A stretch of 64,000 bases of DNA from Fomes fomentarius (lineage: Eukaryota; Basidiomycota; Agaricomycetes; Polyporales; Polyporaceae). Where the stretch lies: NCBI GenBank assembly GCA_022606135.1, contig JABYQN010000009.1, forward strand, positions 2,368,902-2,432,901, read 5' to 3'. Below, in pieces: positions 1-11,600 of the stretch. A program made the position numbers and the translations under genes. The notes under the pieces were generated by a model. The model was given only the letters and a program-made list of their open reading frames with translations, was not told the DNA's origin and searched no databases. Numbering within the stretch: the first letter of the stretch is position 1; each line of letters begins with the position of its first letter.

Positions 1-156
1 AAATGATACCTAACACTCGATGAGGATCCCCAGGCGACTTCATTCACCGTATTCGCTCCAGACAGACTTTCAAAGGTCTCCGTCTCCTCCCCTCGCTCAC
101 GCACCTCACGCACCCTCGCACCGTTACACGGACACACACATCCCCTACCTTGAATC

Positions 157-2073
157 ATGTTCGCTTTCAAGAAGGTCTTTGCCTCCGTCTTCCTTGCGGT
201 GCTCTGCGCCAGCACTGCGAATGCGGTCCCGTATCCCCTCACCTCCAAGTACGCGACCCACCGCACGCGTGAGATCAGCGCGGACTTCAAGCTCGAGGCC
301 TACCACCCGAGCTCCTCCTACGAGGTACAGCCCTGTGGTCTTGCCTGCCTGTAATACATGTACTGATAATTCTGGTGTGATGCAGACCTTCGGGGAGGGT
401 ATCGACCACCCTCTGTCTAAGCGTGCCGACGCCTCCCTTGAGGACTCGGCGACCGCCTTCGTGCAGTCGCGCGTCGGCGTGGACGCTGAGGAAGTTCACC
501 TCCGCTCGAAGACGGCCAACGAGGCGACGAACATCGTCTACTTCAAGCAGCGGGTGAACGGCGTCCCAGTCGCTAACGCGGTCGCGAACGTCGCCTTCAA
601 CAAGAACAACAAGGTCTCCGCCTTCGGCTCTTCGTTCGTTAAGTCCACGAAGGCCGCCGCAGCTGAGCCGTCCATCTCCTCTGATGAGGCCATCGCGACC
701 GCGGAGAGCAAGCTCAACGGCAAGTACGATGCTGAGAACTTCCCTGAGCCGCAGCTGGAGTACTTTGCTAAGGACGACGACTCGCTCGTCCTGACGCACT
801 CGTTCCAGGTGCGCAACGAGGAGGCGGGCACGTGGTACGAGGCATTCGTCGACGCGCACACTGGCGACATTGTCTCGGTGACCGACTTCGTGTCCAAGTG
901 AGTGATCTACATGGGCGTTATCAACATCACTTACTGACATTGCTGCACCTGGTAGTACCGCGTGCTCCCTATCTGGAAGGAGATCCCCACTGAGGGCTTC
1001 CAGACCCTCACGGATCCCCAGGATACTACTGCGTCTCCCCAGGGCTGGCACAGCGACGGTACGACGTCGACCACGACCACCGCCGGCAACAACATTATCG
1101 CGTTCAAAAACTCCACAAGCTCCGTGACCTCTCAGTCCGGATCTGGTCTCGTCTTCGACTACCCTGTCGACTTGTCGACTGCGCCTGCGACGGCCGCCAA
1201 CGTCGACGCCGGTCGTGTCAACGCGTTCTACCTCGGCAACTCGATCCACGACATCCAGTACCGCTACGGCTTCACGGAGGCTGCGTACAACTTCCAGAAC
1301 AACAACTTCGGCAAGGGCGGTTCGGGCAACGACCGCGTCACCATCTCCGTCCAGTCTTCTGCAGGCCGCAACAACGCCGACTTCGCGTCGCCCCCCGACG
1401 GCCAGAGCGGAGCGATGCGGATGTTCCTTTGGGACCAGACCACCCCCTCCGTGACGGCGCGCTCGAGAACGACATCGTCGCGCACGAATACACCCACGGT
1501 CTCACCAACCGTCTCACTGGCGGTGGCACTGGCCGTTGCCTGCAGACGATCGTGGCTGGTAGTCTGGGTGAGGGCTGGTCCGATGCCTTTGCCGACTGGC
1601 TCCACCAGACCACCGAGGAGACCCAGGACTTCGTCATGGGCCAATGGGTCTTCGATAACCCCGCCGGCTTCCGCTCGTACCCCTACTCCACCTCGGCGAT
1701 GACGAACCCCCTGCGGTACTCGTCGATCAAGACGCTGAACGAGGCGCACGGCATCGGCGAGTTATGGGCCAACATCCTCCACAACGTGTACGCCGCCCTC
1801 GTCGACGCGCACGGGTTCGCGGCCGACGCGCGCACGAACCCGTCGAGCTCCGCGGGCAACGTCGTCTACTTCCACCTCTTTGTCGACGCGCTCCAGCTCC
1901 AGCCGTGCAACCCCACGCCCGTCTCCGCCCGTGATGCGTGGATCCAGGCGGACGTGAACCGGTACGGTGGCGTGAACAAGTGTTTGCTCTGGAAGGCATT
2001 CGCGAGCCGTGGTCTCGGCCAGAATGCGGCGGGCTCCTACGACGACGACAGCACCGTCCCCTCCGACTGCTAA
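157..2073 (+). CDS. Secreted fungalysin metalloprotease (M36), frame broken
   Basis: Extracellular zinc endopeptidase of the fungalysin (M36) family, which digests protein outside the cell. The start at 157 opens with a signal peptide (hydrophobic core about residues 5-20, ANA cleavage site near 22). An FTP-type propeptide follows, then the peptidase domain. The zinc motif HEYTH lies near 1480-1494 and the third ligand is in GEGWSD near 1565-1585. The C-terminal region ends at the TAA at 2071-2073. Exon 1 is 157-324 and exon 2 starts at 386 (intron 325-385). Exon 2 runs to about 897 (donor GTGAGT) and the next exon begins after the TAG at 953-955, but the phases disagree. A second break lies in a C run near 1446-1450, where the frame must shift before RDGALENDIVAHE. 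The family assignment is firm. Whether the gene is broken or only mis-assembled cannot be told from the sequence. Confidence 0.85.
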
Positions 2074-2290
2074 ACGTGTCGCCTTGAGCTTAGTCCTAGT
2101 CCGCGACTATGCGCACGGCTGACAGTAGTCACGGTGTACTACGACCTACGAGTAGCAAGGGACGTTCTCTGTAGGACCACCGTGTTGTACCGTCAGCCAC
2201 TCTTACCTAGTGCCATGCCTGCGACATGTTTTAGGTTTTAACACGAGAGTAACGTATCGCCGGAAAGGGCGCGCATGGTACTAGTAGGTC
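2074..2290 (+). other. 3' flank of the fungalysin gene
   Basis: Presumed 3' untranslated region and terminator of the protease gene. No open frame with coding character was seen. Confidence 0.4.
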
Positions 2291-2324
2291 GCATACAAGA
2301 CCCTCACGATACAAAAAAAAGAAA

Positions 2325-2645
2325 AAACATTCAGAAGGCGTCCAGGTCAACAAGTCTCTATCTCCCCAATTTCGTATACAGGTAAAACTTGGGATCCGTC
2401 CTCGCAACATGTTGTGTGTATCTTCCCATTTCTCGACGCTACCCACACCTGACGGTCATTGGCGCGGGTGTATGCCTTGCAGATTTGCACCAGAGCTTCC
2501 TCCCCCAGCAGCGGGAGTACTCGCCTCAAGCTGGCCGTTCTGTCACTGTGTATAGTATGTTACTGCGGCGGCGATCGTGAGTGCCCACCCGCTCTTCTTC
2601 TCCCGTCCGCGACGATCTTACACACACACCTTAGAATATGTACTG
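2325..2645 (+). pseudogene. Decayed partial copy of the G-alpha gene
   Basis: This stretch matches, in order, the 3' half of the G-alpha gene at 36.2-39.0 kb (coded there on the minus strand). Matching blocks are GGCGTC-AGGT-AACA near 2338, TATCTCCCCA-TTTCG near 2358, the exon 7 donor region near 2410, GCGGGTGTATGCCTTGCAGAT near the exon 8 acceptor (about 2462-2484), TTGCACCAGA followed by CAGCAGCGGGAGTACTCGCC (2503-2523), and GGCGATCGTGAGTGCCCA with GATCTTACACACAC in the following intron. Both flanking introns are retained, so the copy came from DNA and not from mRNA. Small indels and substitutions destroy the frame, and no start, P-loop or C-terminus is present. It is read as a dead fragment. 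Confidence 0.8.
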
Positions 2646-3665
2646 CGCTCCTGCGCGGCGCCGTGCAGCGAGGAGTCTGCGAGTTCATAATAAATTGCCC
2701 TCTATAGGATCGACGCAATGGCGCGAATGATGCAGTGGGCGGGGTGTGCTTGTACGTTCGCTAGATAAGTACTCGAAGCCAGTGAGTATGAGGGAGCCGT
2801 TTTATTCTAAGGCCTAGGGACAGGAGAACGGAGGACATGATCGCCGAGTACGAGAGTCCAGGTCAGCGGACGAGATGAAGGTCAAGACCGAGGTGCCTTA
2901 GCTCCACATCGCCACTCACATATGAACATATCGTTTCTCTATGACTATCGCTTCGAGTCGAATCTGATCCTCTGTGCACTAGTAGGGGTCGTCATTATTC
3001 TATATCGATCTGTCGCCTTCTTGTCCTAGATTTCTAGTGTAGTGATAACACACTCGACGTACTGGACGCGCACAACATGACGATCATTGAATACAGAAGA
3101 GGCAACAGGGCAAAAGCCCGATCGCAAACCCCACTAGGGGACAGCCAGCGTTTTGAAGTGTACCTACGAAAGAAAGAAGACGACGACAGAACCAACAAAG
3201 ACAAACAGCTAATAGAGCATCAGCGACAACGAAGTCCAGACAAGTCAATGCCTGGGAGAAGGAAGACCGAATGAAAACCTCATGCGACCAGATGCGAGGA
3301 CGAAAGAATGATGTAACTACGATTATATGCGTATGGAAGTCATGAGAGGCGTGATTCGGGGGTAGGGTTAACAGGCTACAAACCTGATGGGGGGATGGGG
3401 TAAGGACAGTAGATGAGATGATGCTAGGAGTGGGGACGGCCAGGCCCTTTGGAGGCGTGATGCATGGGTGCGTGGTCCTAGTGCGAGAGGCAGGGGATAT
3501 GAAGGAACGTGTGTATGGGGTGGATGGTAGCGCTACATGATTTCCAGACGATGCGAATGACATGACACATGATGCAGATTGGACACGGGCGGGCAATGAT
3601 AAAGACAGGGAAAGCAGGGAGTGTTGTGGAATCGAAAGCATTGAGGAAGAAAAGCGAGTCCGTGC
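2646..3665. other. Intergenic, no gene seen
   Basis: Between the G-alpha relic and the 3' end of the RING gene. The proximal part probably holds the 3' untranslated region of the minus-strand RING gene. A 185-codon open frame on the minus strand (3084-3641) has no domain and skewed composition and is not called. Confidence 0.4.
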
Positions 3666-6600
3666 TCAATCGTCCATGGAGAGCGCCACGCGACAGATGG
3701 GACATATGCGCGAGGTGGACAGCCAGCGGCGGAGACAGACCTCGTGGAACCTGTACATGTTGGGCGTGAGCAATGCAACCAACAGATCAAAGGTATATGA
3801 GATACGGTACGCGAAGAATAGGATGAAAGAACAAAACAAAAACAAAACATGACATGCAGCCGTACCCATAGGCTACCATGGGAAGGAAGAACAATGACAC
3901 GCTGCAGGAAGGAGAAACGGCGAGCAAGAAAGGAAGAGACACTCACGAATGCTTACACACAGGCGTCAAGGCCGCCTGCTCGTCCTTCTTGAACTGCGAT
4001 AAACAGACTCCACACCGGTCGACAGGGAGGCCAAGCAGGGACAACTTGAGCTTCACCCGGCCGTCCTTCAATACCCGCCGTCTCTTCACCTCGATCTTCC
4101 CTGTATACGGCACCGTCTGCTTTTCCGCTGCTGCTTGAGTATGCGCCGCAGATGGAGCAGCGGCGGGACCCATAACTTCGGAGACCAGGAGAAGGTCCTG
4201 TATGCGTAAGACCAATCAGCGTTAGCGAAATAGGCTACAGGAGGGAGCGATGGACACGTACGTCGTAGTTCCGTCCGTCCTCTGCGCCCTCGAGCGCACG
4301 CGAGGCGAGGAGGTCCAGGTCCGTGATCTGCAGGAACTCAGGCCGCGGAGCCTCGGTCTCTTCTCTGTCCTCGACTCCGCTCTCATCGATCGCAGCACGG
4401 TCACTGCGCACATCTTCGAGCACGCTCCCACCAGACGTCGAGCGCTCCATCGTCTCAGGAGCGGCTGGCACAGCTGGTGGCGGTTGCATATGCACGGGCG
4501 CCGGAGGTGCAGGAGGCGGGAGCGGGAAAGCTAGAACCGACGCAGGGGAGGTTGCCGGAGAGGGTGATGGCGACCTCGAAGGAGGCAGCGATACCTCTGC
4601 TTCGAGAGGCGGAGGCGGGTCCTGAGTCTGAGTCTGAGCTTCTGGCATGCGGTTGACTGGATACCCATCAGAAACACCCTTTACGGGGATCGAAAATGGG
4701 ATTGAGATCCGGGCCCTGCCGCGCTCCTGTTCCGGAACCTGAGGAAGTGGCCGACCGTGGTAGTGCTGAGGCTGACCTTGGTTTGCACTTGCGCTCGCCG
4801 GAAAGGTCGGTGTTGTGGGCGTGGACACGGGCGAAGGCGAGTGCGAACGGGGGCGAGGACGTGGGCCGGCGATGGGGACGAGACGGGGACTAGGACGCGC
4901 CTCATAGGCGTCCATGCGTTGCTCAATGGACGCGCACTCGCGGTTGGTCTCTGGCTCTCTTTCTGTCTCTGGCTCCGGTTCAGAAGCTTCCTCAACACTC
5001 GTACTTGGACTGCTAATGACCAAGAGTGGAGCAGCGTTCGAGACGTGCGCAAGATCGAAGTCCTCGTCGGACTCGAGCGGATGCATAGCTTTCCGGTGAG
5101 ACGGAGGCGGGGTGATCGCTCGACGTCTGCGCAGGTGCAAGTGCGCCTCGACAAGAGGCGACGGAGTCACGTCCGTGTAACTGCGAGGAGTGCCAGTGAC
5201 GGGAGTGCGACTTTCGGGCTGCGGCTGCACCGTGACAGGCTCGCCCGGGACGGTCATCGTCATCGTCATGGCCATGGGAAGCGGGGCGGACTGGTGCCGG
5301 AGCGCGTTCTTCTCGCTCCGCGACAGCGCGGCAATCGCGGGGTGGACTGGGGCCTGCAGGTGACCCTGGCCGACACCGACGGGCATCGAGGATGCCAGCT
5401 GAGGGTGACGCTGGGGACGCTGGGGCTGGGGTGTGGCAGCGTGCACGGGTACAGGAGGCATTGATGTATGCGCACCAGACATGAACGGTGAAATGCGAAT
5501 TGGCGAGCCGGACGTCGGAGTCCGAGATAATGGTGAACGCGGCGGAGACGGAGCGGGCTTCCATACGACTGAAGGAGATGGCTTGAGCGCGCGCGATGCG
5601 CCCATACCAGACCCACTGGTAGGAGTGGTTGGAGTCATAGGACCCGAAACCAGGGGTGGAGATGACTTCAACGGCGAAGGAGTCATTGGCAAGGGCAAAG
5701 GAGCGCTGCTCGTGATTGGTGTCCCCGGCGGTTGAGTACGAGCCTGACGCGGTTGACCTGTGCTCGCAAGCCGGCGGAGAGGCGACTTTTCGGGCAAGAG
5801 CGGTCGCGCCAAGGCTGGCATCGTTGCTACCGTCGGCATTGAGACCACTGGTACTGGGACAAGTGCAGGCGGCGACGGGGTGAGAAGCGTGGTCGGGCTC
5901 TCACCTGGGGAGTGACGGTGACGGACGGGCCGATTGATGAATGCCTGGCGTGCATGCTCGGCGGTCGGTGAGGTTGGTGATGTAGAGACAGATTCAGGTA
6001 TGGACCTAGCAGGAGACGTCGGCGCTATTGAGTGGGTTTTGGAATGGGCTGAGGTACGGGAATGTACTGAGTGCTCCTCCTCGACGCTCACAACCTCCCA
6101 GCCATCGATGGACTCGGTAGTAGACGAAGAGTCGGAAGAAGAGACAAAGCTCGCAGTCAAATGGACGGTTGAGCCAGGGATTGGATGCGGGAGGGACTGC
6201 GAGCGGGAAGGTTCGCGCTCACGTTCTTTGCCTTTGAGGGAGCCGAACAGGCGCTTGACACCGAAACTCTCCCTGCGCTTGAGCGGCTTGCCGTTTGGTA
6301 CAGCTCCAACCCCGTTCGTCTTCTCATTACCATGGTGATTATTCCCAAGGGCACTTGCGAGTGAGAGCGTGACGGTGCTCGCCCAGGCACTAGGGTTCTT
6401 GAAGATGGACGTACTCGGAGAAAGCGGGGATGACGGTGGGCTCGACGGTTCTGGACTGTGCGACTTGAGCCGCATATGGGAACGGGTCATGAACATGGTG
6501 GCCGAGGCACCTGGGTGCAAGTATGGCGACTTGCCCTTCTCGATACGATGCAGCGGACTGTGCCGTGACGCGTGCTCGTCCTCGTCTTCCTCGTCTTCCT

Positions 6601-7980
6601 CGTCGCTGACCTCGTCGATGCTCTGGATATCTCCGCACTCGAGTGGACGTAGCGAGCCACAATGAGAGCACCGCTTGGTGTGCTGGTCGACCGGGGCGCT
6701 GCTAGATGACGGGCCTCCGAACGCGAAAAGTGCCTCCTGGGTGTTCTTGCGGTCGAACTCACGCTGTACACGCTCTTCGAGTGAGTAGCCCAGACGTCGG
6801 TCCGCTGACCAACGCTGACGAGGATCCCAGGTGAACTCCTCGAAGACGTCGGATGCAGTCGAGACAGAGTCACGCGACTGAGGAGACGAGGGTGCTGAGG
6901 CAGAAAGTTCGCTGACGACAGGTGATAGAGGAGAGGTAGCTTCGGAAGGAACAGGAGATGGTGGTGCAGGAGAGTCAAGGGAGTCTTGTGAAATAGCAGG
7001 AGAGTCACGGAGTGCATGAGCGTGTGCAGGGGAAAGCAGGGTGGTTGTCGACGGAGAAGTCAGCCGGTAGGGGGGGCCTGCTGGAGACCGCTCACGCTCA
7101 CGAGGCAGGGGTGCAGAGTGGACGGGAGATGAGTGTGGGACCGACCTTGGCTGCGGCGGACGGAGGAGGGGCGTGTCGGAAAACGCGGTGGACTCGGATA
7201 GTACGGTCGCCGAGGATGAGAGTGTGGCAGACGATGAACATGCCAAGGGCGACGGCGCAGGAGCGAGTGATCGGGCATGAGGGAAAGGAGAGATTGAATG
7301 AGGATCGACGGACCTGGCAAGGGATATTTGGGACACTGCTGGAGAGTCGTGCAACGGCTGCAGCGTGGTGGGTGGGGTGGAAGTCGGCACGGACGTGGAT
7401 CTGACCGAGGGCGTCATAGGCTGCACTGCCTGCGGAGTGGTCTCATTGGACTGCGAGCGAGCATACGCCGAGTCTGTAGCGGACGAGAGGTGGTGTGGTG
7501 CGACATGAGGAGAGGCAATCGCATCCTCGAACGAAGGCGGTGGGTAGTCTGGGATTGACTGGTCTACGGACGGAGAAATGAGTGGATTGGGGATGAAAGA
7601 AAGTAAGTTACACACGCACCGTCGATGATTCCATCGTAGCGGCGGGATGTACTAGCAGATGGGGCAGACGGGGACGAGATAGCGTGCTTTCGAGTACGGA
7701 CATGTGCGGGCGCAGGATGAAGCTTGCGAGAGGACGAGGGCGGGACGGCGGTGGTGAAACGGGGTTCTTCGTCATCTAACCTGTCTCTAGTGGAACCCTG
7801 CTTCTTCTTCTTTGGGGGCTTCCTGATCCTACCTGCGTTCTGAGGCGGGATGAGAGTGAGCTGACCGTGATGGGCGACGACATGAGTGAGATAGGGAGCG
7901 ACGCGGACAGAGTCGTCGCGGTCCTGTCGCTGCTGTCGACGGTGGCTTGTAGACGGCTCTGGCTGCTGTGACGAGGACAT
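3666..7980 (-). CDS. Large low-complexity RING-H2 protein, probable E3 ubiquitin ligase
   Basis: Four exons (7980-7620, 7563-4262, 4197-3947, 3750-3666) join in phase to give 1,332 residues. The introns are 56, 64 and 196 bases. Nearly all of the protein is serine/proline-rich and probably disordered, with a basic KKKKQ patch near residue 60, a PPPSFEDA motif just after the first splice, a CxxC pair (CSHCGSLRPLEC) followed by an acidic run of E and D, and many TPTSGSP-like tracts. The only recognisable fold is at the extreme C-terminus. It is a RING-H2 finger with spacing C-x2-C-x15-C-x1-H-x2-H-x2-C-x10-C-x2-C, starting at CGVC and ending at CPIC, 8 residues before the stop. The last intron splits the finger between the first C-H pair and the next H. 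E3 ligase activity is inferred from the RING; the substrate is unknown. It is divergent from the condensin gene across 669 bases. Confidence 0.88.
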
Positions 7981-8649
7981 CTGGGGACGAGCAGAGAGAG
8001 TCCAACGTGGAGGAGCACAAGATCGTCCGTCATCGTCTTTCTGCTCTTGACCTCTCCTAAGCCCAATTCTTCAGCTCGTGGCTTCCGACAACGCGGCCCA
8101 CTCAAGGCCTCTACACGCCCCCACGTGACCCACGCGTCACGCTTAACATGTTTCAGATTAAACATCGCGAACCTGCATGTTGAGAGAGAAAACCAATCGG
8201 GTGTGCTATAGAGTCCGTGGGTGTCGGCGCACGCCAGGCGCACTGAATAGTCTCACCGGTGGTTGATAGCAGAGACTACACAGGGTACTTCCAGGTTCCA
8301 GCTAGGACATGAGTCCTTGACCGTAGTAGTATACTCGACTCTTTGCACTCTCCATGTTCTCATTAACATCATATGATACGCCACATAAAGTGTGCCTGCC
8401 TTCAATTTGACTCAACGTTGCACCATTGTACGGCAGTGAACTTATACTACAAGTCATACGAGGGTGAAACGATGAGTCGGCGTGCAAAACGCAAGTCCCA
8501 CAAGCGCCGTTCAGCCCACGGTGCACATGATATACGCGTCACGCGTCACGCCACGCGTCGCGCCGTGTTCGTTCAGGTCCCATCCGAGCCAACGACCTCA
8601 CCCTCCACCCACATTCTCCTACTCCCCATACCCCTAGGGCTAGGCCACA
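7981..8649. promoter_or_regulatory. Divergent promoter region, RING gene and CND3
   Basis: 669 bases between two start codons facing away from each other. It should hold both promoters. A TACGCGTCACGCGTCACGCC-like direct repeat of ACGCGTC lies near 8531-8555 and contains MluI-box-like ACGCGT elements, which in fungi are bound by MBF-type G1/S regulators. That would suit a condensin gene, but regulation is inferred, not shown. Confidence 0.4.
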
Positions 8650-11600
8650 ATGCCTGCCCGAACACCTGCTCCGTTTGACCTTGAGTCGCTAAACACAGCC
8701 CTACCCAAGATATTTGACCAGGCTCAGAACACCGCCGCCAACCACCAAAAGAACTTTATCGCGCTCTACAGACTCCAGTCAGATGCCGCCGCTATCACGC
8801 AGTCTGTGCAGAATGGAAAGGGCTCGAAGCTTACTGGCGAGAAGGCCTTTGAGGGCGCATTTCAGGACATGGTACTCCGCGTCCTACCTATCAAGAAGGG
8901 AACATCTGTCGCCGACAGGAGCATCAAGTTCATGGCGGGATATGCCAAGTTCATCACTGAGAAAAGTGCGCTCTCCTTCACTTATCCTTTGACCCTGACC
9001 AGACGCGTGTGGTAGACCTGCAAGAGCGACAGAAAGACGGTGTAGACGAAGACGACGATACGACCACTGAGCGCTTTCTCTCCCACCTGCTCCGCTTTCT
9101 CCTCGACGGTTGCGTCGCCAAGGACAAGATCGTCCGCTTCCGCGTCTGCCAATGTATAGCGGACACGATAAACTACTTTGGGTCTATTGAGTACGTCCCT
9201 CTGTTCACCCTCCGTAACTCCTCTGACATCGTCTAGCGAGGACCTCTACGCGCACCTGCGCACCACCCTATTAGAGCGTCTGCGCGACAAGGAAGCCAAC
9301 ATCCGCGCCCAGGCTGCAATCGCTCTATCCAAACTTTCCTTTACCGAAGATCCCAGCGAGGTAGATGACGATGAGACCACCATCCTCGCTGCAGTTCTGG
9401 ATGCTATGGCTTATGACCCATCTCCGTGAGTACCCTGCTTGCTCGTTTCCGTCCATCCTGTCGCAGACTCGCGGATCGATTCCATCCGCTACTGCGCTCA
9501 TCTAGAGCCCCCGTCAGTCCCGTAATCGTCCATACAGACTTCCCTGCCTCGTGAGATTGTTGTGCGGTGAATCACCAGTAGTCACTGGCCCAATGTCCCA
9601 TTTGGCAGGTAGGACTGCCAGTGCAGATCGGCGAAGAGATGTTCACGCGTATTTATGGAAGTTACCATGATGGTAAACTGCTCTGCATCGCGTTCATCTG
9701 GGACGACGTAGAGACTCGATATGTGACGTCCAGCTATTGATTCGTAGCCGTCATGTCAAGTTATGGAACTGACCATCCCGTGTCAAAGTGATGTCCGGCG
9801 TGCTGTGCTCCAGAATCTACCTCTAGGACCGCAAACCCTTCTCCCTCTCCTTGAGCGCTCACGCGATGTGGATCCTAACATACGTAAGCTCGTCTACACC
9901 TATGTCCTGGAGGAATACTGCCAGCCATCCGACCTTGGCCAAGTCGGTTTTACTCACCCTCGTGCGCTATCGATCGCTCAACGAGAGATGATTGTGCGCA
10001 ACGGATTGGGCGACCGCGAGGCATCCGTCAAGACCGCCGCGGCGCAGCTCCTTGGGCAGTGGGTTGATGTCGTACGGTCCGACGGCTCGAAGAAAGAGGA
10101 AGGAGTGAAGAAGGAAGTCGGCGAGGAGACCATTGAGGACCTCGTCGCTTTCTTGAAGCTGTTCGATCTCACGGAGGGCACTGTCGCGGAAGATGCGCTG
10201 GGAAATGTCCTCAACACCCGCGTCGATATCTATGAACACCTCGAGTTCCCAGGTACGTCTGTGCGTGCCAATTTCGTGTCTTCCGATCGAGGCTCACCAG
10301 CGGCGACAGAGGATTACTGGACAACCTTCACGCCGGAGCGGGCGTTCCTCATCCGCGTCTTTGTCGACAAGTGTATCGAGAAGGACCGAACGCGTGAGAA
10401 GGCGGACGGAATACTACCTGTAACCACCGCCCTGGCGTTCCGGATTCAAGACGCGTACAATGCCCTCGCGGAGCAAATCCAGGAAGACGAGGCGCTCCTG
10501 AAGGATCCCGAGTTTCTCGAAGACGAAGAGGCGCGCGTACACCGGGAAGAAGCAAGGCTGGACATGGAGCTGACAATCGGGGAGCTCGTGCGGCTCGCGA
10601 AACACGCCGACTTCCAAGACGAGATCGGACGCCGGAAGATGTTCCAGCTTGTGCGAGGCATGCTTGCCCAGACGATCCTGCCCGAGTCTCTGATTCCCTG
10701 CGCGCTCGACGTCCTCCGCGTGCTATCGACGGACGAGAAGGACCTGATCCGGCTCGTGGTGGAGGTCGTGCATGAGCTGAGGGACCCTGCGGACGAAGAG
10801 CCTGATGGCAAGGCCGACGCTAGTGCTGACCCGGACGAAAGTATGACTGAATTTGGGAGCCCGAGGAAGGCGCCTCGTGTACCTCAGCTGCCGAAGCCGG
10901 TTGCTGAGATGACCCCAGAGGAGAGACTGAGGATGGACGAGATTGACTTGAGGTGCCTCTCGCTGTGTATCGGTATGCTTGAGCGTGTCAACGGAGTGAG
11001 TGTCTTGGATGTGAGTCAAGCTGTTCGTAGCATTGACGCTGACGGCTGTGATAGACCTTCGAGGACAACTCGACGCTGGAAGGCATCCTCGGCGAGCTGA
11101 TCATCCCTGCTGTCAAACGTCATACGATGAGCCTCCGGGAGAAGGGTCTGATCAGCTTGGGTCTGTGCTGTCTCATCGCTCGTGTGCGCAACCCCATCCA
11201 TTTGCTTGCCCCTTGCTGTACGCTGACTGCCGCAACTCGCAGCGCATGGCCCTCAGCTCCTTCCAGCTGTTCATCGGCCAAGTCGCAACCGCGCCCGAGC
11301 TCATCAAGGTCCGAGTGCTCCAGATCATGTTCGACATCCTCATGGTGCACGAGGGCGCGTTCCTCGGCGCGGACAGCGCGAACGGGCAGAAGATCATCGA
11401 GTTCCTCCTCCAGCTGCTCGAGACGGAGGAGAGCGACCGCGTGCAGGCGCTGCTGTGCATGGGGCTCGCCAAGCTCATGCTCGCGGGCATGGTCGCAGAC
11501 GAACAGGCGCTCTCGACGCTCGTCCTCATGTACATCTCGCCCGAGACGGCGAAAAACCAGGAGCTGAGGCAGTGCTTGTCGTACTTCTTCCCCGTGTATT

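Noticed and set aside
287..1249. 320-codon open frame on the minus strand
   Set aside because: It lies antisense to the fungalysin gene, whose GC-rich codons keep the opposite strand open. There is no domain and the composition is arginine/valine-rich.
3084..3641. 185-codon minus-strand open frame downstream of the RING gene
   Set aside because: Lies within the likely 3' untranslated region; serine/leucine-rich with no domain.
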